This document shows, piece after piece, positions 9,359 through 12,994 of a stretch of 12,994 bases of DNA. The notes below the pieces were generated by a model. The model saw only the letters and a list, made by a program, of their open reading frames with translations. It ran no database searches and had not been told where the DNA came from. The position numbers and the translations under genes are program-made. The first letter of the stretch is position 1, and each line of letters opens with the position of its first letter. Source of the DNA: an uncultured Flavobacteriales bacterium. GTDB taxonomy: Bacteria; Bacteroidota; Bacteroidia; Flavobacteriales; CALTNV01. The stretch covers positions 1 to 12,994 of the forward strand of contig CALTNV010000150.1 in the NCBI GenBank assembly GCA_943845485.1. The letters run 5' to 3'.

Positions 9359-9509
9359 GTTTTATCTTGAATTCTTTTCTTAAGTATTCTAATCTAGTAT
9401 TATATAATAATAAAACCACTTGCTCATTTTATTATTAAACTAAATAAATAAAAAGGTTTTATAAAAGTCTAAAATAAGAAAACCAACTGATATATAATTA
9501 CGGATTTCC

Positions 9510-9545
9510 ATAAAACTATAAATGTAGAAATATATAAAACTATAA
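9510..9545. repeat. 12-bp direct repeat ATAAAACTATAA, two copies
   Basis: Copies lie at 9510-9521 and 9534-9545, a period of 24 bases, separated by ATGTAGAAATAT. The block TATAAATGTAGAA (9517-9529) nearly matches TATAGAAATGTAGAA found at 11465-11479, between parA and the ribbon-helix-helix gene. It may be a binding site for that protein, or simply AT-rich background. The perfect 12-bp identity and 24-bp spacing are directly visible, the role is not. Confidence 0.45.
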
Positions 9546-9569
9546 CCTTGGGGCTCCAGCAGTACTCAT
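9540..9569 (-). CDS. Possible leader peptide, nine codons (MSTAGAPRL)
   Basis: An ATG at 9567-9569 preceded by eight A residues on the minus strand opens a frame of nine codons ending in TAG at 9540-9542. The codons GCT GGA GCC CCA AGG are GC-rich, unlike the surrounding sequence. It sits about 180 bases upstream of the ptuA-like start, in what should be its leader. It could be a translated regulatory upstream ORF, a remnant of a recombination site, or chance. No stem-loop typical of attenuation is obvious between it and the gene. Confidence 0.25.
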   Translation of the reverse strand: MSTAGAPRL

Positions 9570-9605
9570 TTTTTTTAGACTGAATTATGTTCATATTACA
9601 AAATC

Positions 9606-9631
9606 CAAAACTAATTTTTGTATTATTCAAA
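9606..9631 (-). promoter_or_regulatory. Bacteroidota-like promoter motif upstream of the defence operon
   Basis: On the minus strand TAGTTTTG (9613 to 9606) fits the Bacteroidota -7 consensus TAnnTTTG, and a TTTG (9631 to 9628) lies upstream. The spacer is only 14 bases, shorter than the usual 17-21, so the -33 match is doubtful. Transcription from here would give a leader of roughly 240 bases before the ptuA-like ATG, containing the nine-codon ORF and the direct repeats. A second -7-like match, TACTTTTG (9722 to 9715), lies further upstream without a -33 partner. Confidence 0.25.
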
Positions 9632-9648
9632 TGTTTAGTGGGTTAGGG

Positions 9649-9678
9649 GAGGAGAAGCTTTAAAGAAGCCTCTATTTT
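9649..9678 (+). terminator. Weak hairpin with following T-rich tail, plus-strand sense
   Basis: GCTT (9657-9660) pairs with AAGC (9666-9669) around a 5-base loop, extended by GAG/CTC (9652-9654 with 9670-9672) across an AA bulge, followed by TATTTT. It would act on plus-strand transcripts, but I see no plus-strand gene before it. It may be fortuitous. Confidence 0.2.
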
Positions 9679-9679
9679 G

Positions 9680-9741
9680 ATATAATTATACAAATGTCTA
9701 ATTATATTTTTACACAAAAGTACATTTGTATAATAGTATAT
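9680..9741. repeat. Inverted repeat, 13-bp perfect arms, 24-base spacer
   Basis: ATTATACAAATGT (9685-9697) and its exact complement ACATTTGTATAAT (9722-9734) flank 24 bases. After skipping two bases on the right, five more pairs extend the stem (9680-9684 with 9737-9741). A -7-like box overlaps the right arm on both strands (TACATTTG at 9721-9728 plus, TACTTTTG at 9722-9715 minus), so a regulatory operator is conceivable. AT-rich composition makes a strong terminator unlikely. Confidence 0.5.
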
Positions 9742-9754
9742 TTATATTTATTAA

Positions 9755-9791
9755 AAACGAAGGTAAATTATTGTAAAATTTATCTTCGTTT
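9755..9791. terminator. Strong hairpin, probable bidirectional terminator
   Basis: AAACGAAGGTAAATT (9755-9769) pairs with AATTTATCTTCGTTT (9777-9791) over 15 positions with one G/T wobble, closing a 7-base loop. A residues precede and T residues follow, so either strand gives a hairpin with a U tail. On the minus strand it lies downstream of the zinc-finger gene and before the defence operon, insulating the two transcription units. Confidence 0.6.
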
Positions 9792-9834
9792 GTGTTTTGA
9801 GAGTAAAATATTCCCAAGTAGTTTTTCCGTTTTC

Positions 9835-9884
9835 AAAATCAGTTAATTATTTTATCATTAAACTAGAAATTATTAACTGATTTT
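9835..9884. repeat. Inverted repeat, 13-bp perfect arms, 24-base spacer
   Basis: AAAATCAGTTAAT (9835-9847) and ATTAACTGATTTT (9872-9884) are exact complements with 24 bases between them. Arm and spacer lengths are the same as in the repeat at 9685-9734, though the sequence differs. It starts right after the GC-rich terminator on the minus strand. It may be an additional bidirectional terminator, given T residues at its right end, or a protein-binding dyad. Confidence 0.5.
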
Positions 9885-9885
9885 T

Positions 9886-9910
9886 AAAATGAGCCCGAGC
9901 GGCAGGCTCA
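9886..9910 (-). terminator. Rho-independent terminator of the zinc-finger gene
   Basis: On the minus strand TGAGCC (9910-9905) pairs with GGCTCA (9895-9890) around a nine-base loop, followed immediately by TTTT (9889-9886). It begins about nine bases past the stop codon at 9919. It is notably GC-rich compared with its surroundings. Placement and T-tract make the termination role likely. Confidence 0.7.
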
Positions 9911-9918
9911 CATAAAGA

Positions 9919-10920
9919 TTAAAAAGGATATTCCTCTCCCATATTATTTAAGAAATCGGTGATGCCTTTTCTAATTGGAATAGGAAGTTTAGATATTCTT
10001 TTTTGAGTTGGTAGTTTTTCTAAATCGGTTTTAGGGGTAAGTGTTAAGTATAGATTATCGTTTGCACGTTGCCAGTGTCCAAAAATGTATTCAACATTTG
10101 GCTCAATAACTATTTTTTTTGGAAATTTTACAATACCTGAAAACATAGGGCTATCAGGGTGATTTTGATATTCGTTAACAGTGAGTTTCAATTTTATTGT
10201 ACTGGTTTCTTTGTCGTGATCAATAGCGTTAGTTCTATTTGCTTCTTTGTCTATCTCTTGTGATATTTCTTCTTTGTAGTTAAATAGTTTTGGAGAATAT
10301 TCATAATCCATTATGTAATTATTCCAATCATTTCTTTCTAGTACTAAAAGACCTTGATTTTCAATGTTTTTTATAGCATTTATGAATTGAATGTGTTTTT
10401 TCTTTCCTAAGGTATCCCAATAATATTTATTTAACTCATTAAAATTTAGACCTAAACAAGAATATAGAACCTCTTTTTCGAAAAGAGATAGATTTTTCCA
10501 ATTTTCAGCTTCAATTGCAGTGTTTAATCTTTCTAAAATTTGTTCTTGCCTTTTTTTTCGTACAAGTTCTAAAAACGCGATATGTTCTTCTCTACAATGA
10601 GTACATTGAAAAGGACTGTGTTTTTTTCTACCTAAATTTCTTAATAAATGACTGTAACCGTATTGACTGGTAGCCTCATCTTTTTCGTAAGAATTACAAT
10701 TTTCACAATATAAGTAAAGTGAAATAGTAGAGAAGGAGGAAACTATGTTTGTTAATTCCCCTTGTGTAATGTTATAATGATTCTTTACAAACGTTGGTTT
10801 GTTTACAGTTTCTACTCCATCGATTTTCCAGTAAGATTCAATTATTTTTCTATGCTCTTCAGGGCAATTTTTTGAAATATGAAGTTGTATGTTGGCGATT
10901 TCTTCGAAGTTATTTTCCAT
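9919..10920 (-). CDS. Protein of unknown function with a CxxC-CxxC zinc-finger-like motif
   Basis: I do not recognise this gene. From the ATG at 10918-10920 it encodes 333 residues. Two cysteine pairs (CENC, 72-75, and CTHC, 106-109) separated by 30 residues suggest a zinc-binding ribbon. A basic/glutamate-rich helix follows (about 112-140), then a helical middle and a C-terminal part rich in beta-prone segments (about 245-300). No transmembrane segment or signal peptide is visible. The frame is open up to an ATG at 10974, but those 18 extra codons lie in the palindrome and T7 tract upstream, so the internal ATG preceded by an AT-rich stretch is the better start. It stands alone between its own putative promoter region and a terminator. 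Adjacency to mobilization and partition genes suggests an element-borne function, perhaps DNA-binding, but this is only inference. Confidence 0.75.
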   Translation of the reverse strand: MENNFEEIANIQLHISKNCPEEHRKIIESYWKIDGVETVNKPTFVKNHYNITQGELTNIVSSFSTISLYLYCENCNSYEKDEATSQYGYSHLLRNLGRKKHSPFQCTHCREEHIAFLELVRKKRQEQILERLNTAIEAENWKNLSLFEKEVLYSCLGLNFNELNKYYWDTLGKKKHIQFINAIKNIENQGLLVLERNDWNNYIMDYEYSPKLFNYKEEISQEIDKEANRTNAIDHDKETSTIKLKLTVNEYQNHPDSPMFSGIVKFPKKIVIEPNVEYIFGHWQRANDNLYLTLTPKTDLEKLPTQKRISKLPIPIRKGITDFLNNMGEEYPF

Positions 10921-10933
10921 TCTTATTGTGAAT

Positions 10934-11071
10934 AAAAAAAGCTCGGAACTGCAAATTGTCGATACTAGAGGCATTGCCGCGCCTGCACATCAAACAAAAG
11001 CAGCCCAAGCCTAAACTTGAGCGCTTTGCTTTGATATTGGAGTGCATTAAAAACGGCAATTTTCTAGTTCC
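10934..11071 (-). other. Large imperfect palindrome followed by a T7 tract; structured RNA, attenuator or recombination site
   Basis: Nested complementary blocks pair across about 127 bases: GGAAC/GTTCC (10945-10949 with 11067-11071, sharing one base with the next pair), CTAGA/TCTAG (10965-10969 with 11063-11067), ATTGCCG/CGGCAAT (10973-10979 with 11054-11060), TGCAC/GTGCA (10984-10988 with 11042-11046), AAAGCA/TGCTTT (10997-11002 with 11027-11032) and CAAG/CTTG (11006-11009 with 11016-11019), with a 6-base loop. Bulges lie between blocks on both sides. On the minus strand the foot is followed by GAGC and seven T residues (10940-10934), then the start of the zinc-finger gene. It is markedly GC-richer than its flanks. 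A terminator/attenuator or small RNA is the simplest reading. attC-like or oriT sites are alternatives, but consensus attC core boxes were not found. Confidence 0.55.
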
Positions 11072-11206
11072 AAAAATCAAAAGCTAAAAGCTTTATATGT
11101 ATATTATATTTTATTTTTTTCTTATTTATATTGTATTTGTTTCAAATTTAAGCAAACTTTTTAAAAAGTAGTTTACTTATGCTGATAATGATTCTAAAAA
11201 CCTTAT
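11072..11206. other. AT-rich spacer with a 14-bp palindrome downstream of the ribbon-helix-helix gene
   Basis: ACTTTTTAAAAAGT (11156-11169) is a perfect palindrome starting about 38 bases past the stop of the ribbon-helix-helix gene, possibly a weak terminator or operator. TAAATTTG (11150 to 11143, minus) fits the -7 consensus TAnnTTTG but has no clear TTTG at the -33 distance. Transcription from it would run through the large palindrome into the zinc-finger gene. A short hairpin AAAGC/GCTTT (11080-11094) is also present. Confidence 0.3.
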
Positions 11207-11437
11207 TTAAATTGATTTTAAAGAGTTTTTAATAGCATCGTTCACAAGTTGTTTCATGCTAGTATCTTCTTGTATGGCTTTTAGCTTTAGTTTTTTTAGG
11301 AGTGATTTCTCCATATAAAATGAAAACTGAATTTCTTTAGTTTCTTTTGTGGTTACTGGAACAATTTTTTGAATGGTTTTACCCTGATTGCTAGATTTAG
11401 CTTTATTGATAAGTTCGTTTATGTTTTGTTTTTCCAT
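11207..11437 (-). CDS. Small ribbon-helix-helix DNA-binding protein, likely partition partner of ParA
   Basis: The 76-residue product has a flexible polar N-terminus (about 1-34) and a C-terminal ribbon-helix-helix fold: a beta strand IQFSFYM (about 36-42), helix A KSLLKKLKLKAIQE and helix B SMKQLVNDAIKNSL after a short turn. This layout matches centromere-binding proteins of type Ib partition systems such as ParG and omega, which dimerise through the strand, bind short repeats and stimulate a small ParA through the disordered tail. It lies 50 bases downstream of parA, as expected for such a pair. It could instead be an accessory relaxosome protein, also often ribbon-helix-helix, since a mobilization gene is in the same operon. 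Confidence 0.7.
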   Translation of the reverse strand: MEKQNINELINKAKSSNQGKTIQKIVPVTTKETKEIQFSFYMEKSLLKKLKLKAIQEDTSMKQLVNDAIKNSLKSI

Positions 11438-11496
11438 AGGGATAGAATTATATTTTTATAGATTTATAGAAATGTAGAAGCTTATAATTATATAAG
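11438..11496. promoter_or_regulatory. Candidate partition-site/operator repeats between parA and the ribbon-helix-helix gene
   Basis: TTTATAGA occurs twice in tandem (11455-11462, 11463-11470), followed by AATGTAGAAG, and a near-palindrome with CTTATA/TATAAG arms lies at 11481-11496 across the parA stop. Ribbon-helix-helix partition proteins bind tandem or inverted short AT-rich repeats near their own gene, so this is a reasonable candidate. Strong AT bias means chance repeats cannot be excluded. Confidence 0.35.
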
Positions 11497-12078
11497 TTTT
11501 GTTAATATTTCTTTGGTAAGGTTATCCAATTGTTTTTGAGCATTTTTGTCATTTTTCACCCCTTTAGCTAAAACAGACCTTGTAAAAGCAACCAAATCAC
11601 TTATGTGAGTGTCTGCTATTTTTACATTGTATTCTTCCAAGCCAATTAAGATATCTATGGTTAAAGTAGTGTTGGCTTTTATCATATTAAAAACGATTAG
11701 TGTTTCTGCTGTTTTGTTTTCTTGTTCAATTAGTTGTAAAGTACTTTTTATGGCTAACAAATCTAAAATACCTGCTTTGGTAGGCACTATAATTAAATCT
11801 GCTAATTCAACTAATTTTGGTAAATGGTTGGATAGGTAAGGAGGTGTATCTATGAATATGAAGTCATATTCTAAATTAGAGATATTTTCTATTTCTTCTT
11901 TAAAAGAAATAATATCAAAATCTGTAACTAGATCTTTTAATTGAGATAAACTTCCTTGCAAATCAAAATCTATAACAGCAATTTTTGCATTGCTAGAAAT
12001 ATTTTGAGCAAGGTTAAATGTAAGAGTACTTTTACCTACTCCTCCCTTTTGATGTGTTACGAGTATGATTTTTGGCAT
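11488..12078 (-). CDS. parA: Small ParA-family partition ATPase
   Basis: This 196-residue ATPase carries the deviant Walker A KGGVGKST (residues 11-18), motif A' IDFDLQGS (36-43) and Walker B IFIDTPP (74-80), diagnostic of the ParA/MinD group. It lacks an N-terminal helix-turn-helix domain, and its length fits type Ib plasmid ParA proteins (ParF-like, about 200 residues). Such proteins bind DNA non-specifically with ATP and move a centromere complex along the nucleoid. The gene overlaps the end of the preceding mobilization gene by 47 bases and is followed by the ribbon-helix-helix gene, so the three form one operon. ParA proteins are also common in integrative conjugative elements of Bacteroidota, so its presence does not prove a plasmid. 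Confidence 0.9.
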   Translation of the reverse strand: MPKIILVTHQKGGVGKSTLTFNLAQNISSNAKIAVIDFDLQGSLSQLKDLVTDFDIISFKEEIENISNLEYDFIFIDTPPYLSNHLPKLVELADLIIVPTKAGILDLLAIKSTLQLIEQENKTAETLIVFNMIKANTTLTIDILIGLEEYNVKIADTHISDLVAFTRSVLAKGVKNDKNAQKQLDNLTKEILTKLI

Positions 12079-12952
12079 AATTTATAGTGTTTTTGATTGT
12101 TTGTTCTTTAGCTTCTATTTCTTTTAAAAGCGATTCTTTTTCTTCAGGAGAACCATTTTTCAGTATATATTGATTGATAAATTTCTCTCGTTCTTTTCGT
12201 TTGTACTGGAAAAAATCATCAAAACTTTTTTCATTCATGTTTATCCATTTCATTCTATCAAAACCAACGTGATATGTGTTTCCTCCAATAGTTCTAGTTG
12301 TAGAACGTTCTTTTGTTGTTGGTGTTAACTTTAATTTTTGTGTTTTGTCTTTCCTACTTACTATTAAGTGGACGTGACTATTTATTCCTGGTTTTAAATC
12401 TCCTGCTTTATGCGTCCCTTTTTTTACTTCATCATCAGTACCCTTAAACTTTCTGAAATGTTCAATCTTGGCAAAATAAACTAAGTCATTACCAGATTTT
12501 AGTCCTTTATTTTCTCTGTTAAAATTCTGGGCATAATTTGTCATGATCAATTTTGCGTATTCCTTAATTTTATCATTAAATAATTTATATTCTTTGATAT
12601 TTAGTTCCCATACGTTTTTAACTTCTTTTTTATCTGTAACAGATTGTATAATGTGCTTTAGTTCTTGTGGACTAAAATTGATTGTCGGCGCAAAATATTT
12701 AGCATCGGTTTTTCCAAGTTTTTTAATATTTCTATCAATACTATAAATTGCTTCATTGGTGCTAATATTGTTTTTTGAATGTGAAAAAAAGAATTGTTTT
12801 CTCTTTTCAATTTCTCTTTTTTTATCAATTGAATTCGTCTTTTGTAAAAGCTTATCTAATTCATTGTTTTCTTTTTCTAGATACATAGCTAGATCACTAC
12901 AACTAGAAGTATTTGTAGCACCTAGTGTACTATGTGGTTTACTAATTGGCAT
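12032..12952 (-). CDS. DUF5712-type mobilization (relaxase-like) protein
   Basis: The 306-residue product resembles mobilization proteins of Bacteroidota conjugative and mobilizable elements (DUF5712). Supporting segments are the N-terminal NTSSCSDLAMYLEKEN (14-29), with Tyr24 a possible nucleophile, FFSHSKNNISTNEAIYSID (55-73), AKIEHFRKFKGTDDE (161-175) and NSHVHLIVSRKDKTQ (191-205). The HVH pair (193, 195) recalls the metal-binding histidines of HUH relaxases. The C-terminus is charged and probably helical. The ATG overlaps the stop of the upstream frame in TAATG, and the end overlaps parA by 47 bases, so all are translationally coupled. The expected role is nicking or helping nick oriT during transfer. 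Recognition is from memory of the family, not from a search. Confidence 0.75.
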   Translation of the reverse strand: MPISKPHSTLGATNTSSCSDLAMYLEKENNELDKLLQKTNSIDKKREIEKRKQFFFSHSKNNISTNEAIYSIDRNIKKLGKTDAKYFAPTINFSPQELKHIIQSVTDKKEVKNVWELNIKEYKLFNDKIKEYAKLIMTNYAQNFNRENKGLKSGNDLVYFAKIEHFRKFKGTDDEVKKGTHKAGDLKPGINSHVHLIVSRKDKTQKLKLTPTTKERSTTRTIGGNTYHVGFDRMKWINMNEKSFDDFFQYKRKEREKFINQYILKNGSPEEKESLLKEIEAKEQTIKNTINYAKNHTRNTSKGRSR

Positions 12953-12994
12953 TATTCAAAAAGAGATTTAAGGGTTCCTTTTATTCCAGACTTG
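12952..12994 (-). CDS. 3' end of an upstream gene, partial
   Basis: The minus-strand frame from the window edge is open for 13 codons (ending SGIKGTLKSLFE) and stops with TAA at 12952-12954, sharing one base with the ATG of the mobilization gene. The TAATG overlap is typical of coupled operon genes, so a real coding end is likely. In this context the missing gene could be another mobilization protein, but too little is present to tell. Confidence 0.45.
   Translation of the reverse strand, partial: KSGIKGTLKSLFE

Larger units (their letters stand above)
9359..9918. other. 560-base intergenic region between the unknown zinc-finger gene and the defence operon
   Basis: No protein gene of convincing size is present on either strand. 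Reading on the minus strand, the stretch holds a GC-rich terminator (9886-9910), a 13/24/13 inverted repeat (9835-9884), a 15-bp-stem hairpin (9755-9791), another 13/24/13 inverted repeat (9685-9734), a promoter-like motif (9606-9631), a nine-codon leader-like ORF (9540-9569) and a pair of 12-bp direct repeats (9510-9545). From about 9359 to 9509 it is very AT-rich with nothing recognisable. No tRNA, tmRNA or reverse-transcriptase-linked structure was seen. It marks the junction between element backbone and cargo. Confidence 0.6.

Noticed and set aside
9359..9918. Retron non-coding RNA for the PtuAB effector, as in retron Ec78
   Set aside because: No reverse transcriptase is encoded anywhere in the window, and the hairpins here lack an obvious pair of complementary ends flanking an msr/msd layout.
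10945..11071. Integron attC site
   Set aside because: The bulged palindrome is suggestive, but the outer ends do not fit the RYYYAAC and GTTRRRY core boxes, and no integrase or second attC is visible. Kept only as an alternative reading.
1..12994. CRISPR array, tRNA, rRNA or insertion sequence
   Set aside because: No regularly spaced repeats of suitable length, no cloverleaf or rRNA-like segment and no transposase were seen on either strand.

Overview
The window is AT-rich DNA whose protein families and signals (DUF5712-type mobilization protein, A-rich leaders in place of Shine-Dalgarno sites, TAnnTTTG-like -7 boxes) point to a member of the Bacteroidota, most likely Flavobacteriaceae. Every convincing gene lies on the minus strand, so transcription runs from high to low coordinates. 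The window reads as a mobile-element backbone carrying a defence cargo.

Right part (12994 down to about 11207): a mobilization and partition module. It has the last codons of an upstream gene, a DUF5712-type mobilization protein, a small ParA ATPase that overlaps it, and a 76-residue ribbon-helix-helix protein. The last two together look like a type Ib partition pair, with AT-rich tandem repeats between them. Such modules occur on plasmids and integrative/mobilizable elements of Bacteroidota.

Middle (about 11206 to 9359): a 333-residue protein of unknown function with two CxxC pairs. Upstream of it is a large GC-rich imperfect palindrome followed by a T7 tract, and directly after its stop codon is a GC-rich terminator hairpin. 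Then comes a 560-base intergenic stretch with three further inverted repeats, a possible nine-codon leader peptide, a 12-bp direct repeat and weak promoter-like motifs.

Left part (9358 down to 1): a tightly packed five-gene defence operon with junctions of -23, +10, -4 and +37 bases. It encodes an ABC/RecF-like ATPase and an HNH nuclease, which together resemble Septu PtuA/PtuB, then HsdM and HsdS of a Type I restriction-modification system, then a very large GHKL (Hsp90/sacsin-like) ATPase that runs off the left edge after about 1005 residues. No HsdR is present in the window. If there is one, it lies beyond the left edge.

Inferred working: HsdM and HsdS mark host DNA, an HsdR outside the window would cut unmarked DNA, PtuAB-like proteins would be a second nucleolytic effector, and the GHKL protein is an unassigned component. 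The intimate co-transcription of all five is the most interesting property of the window.
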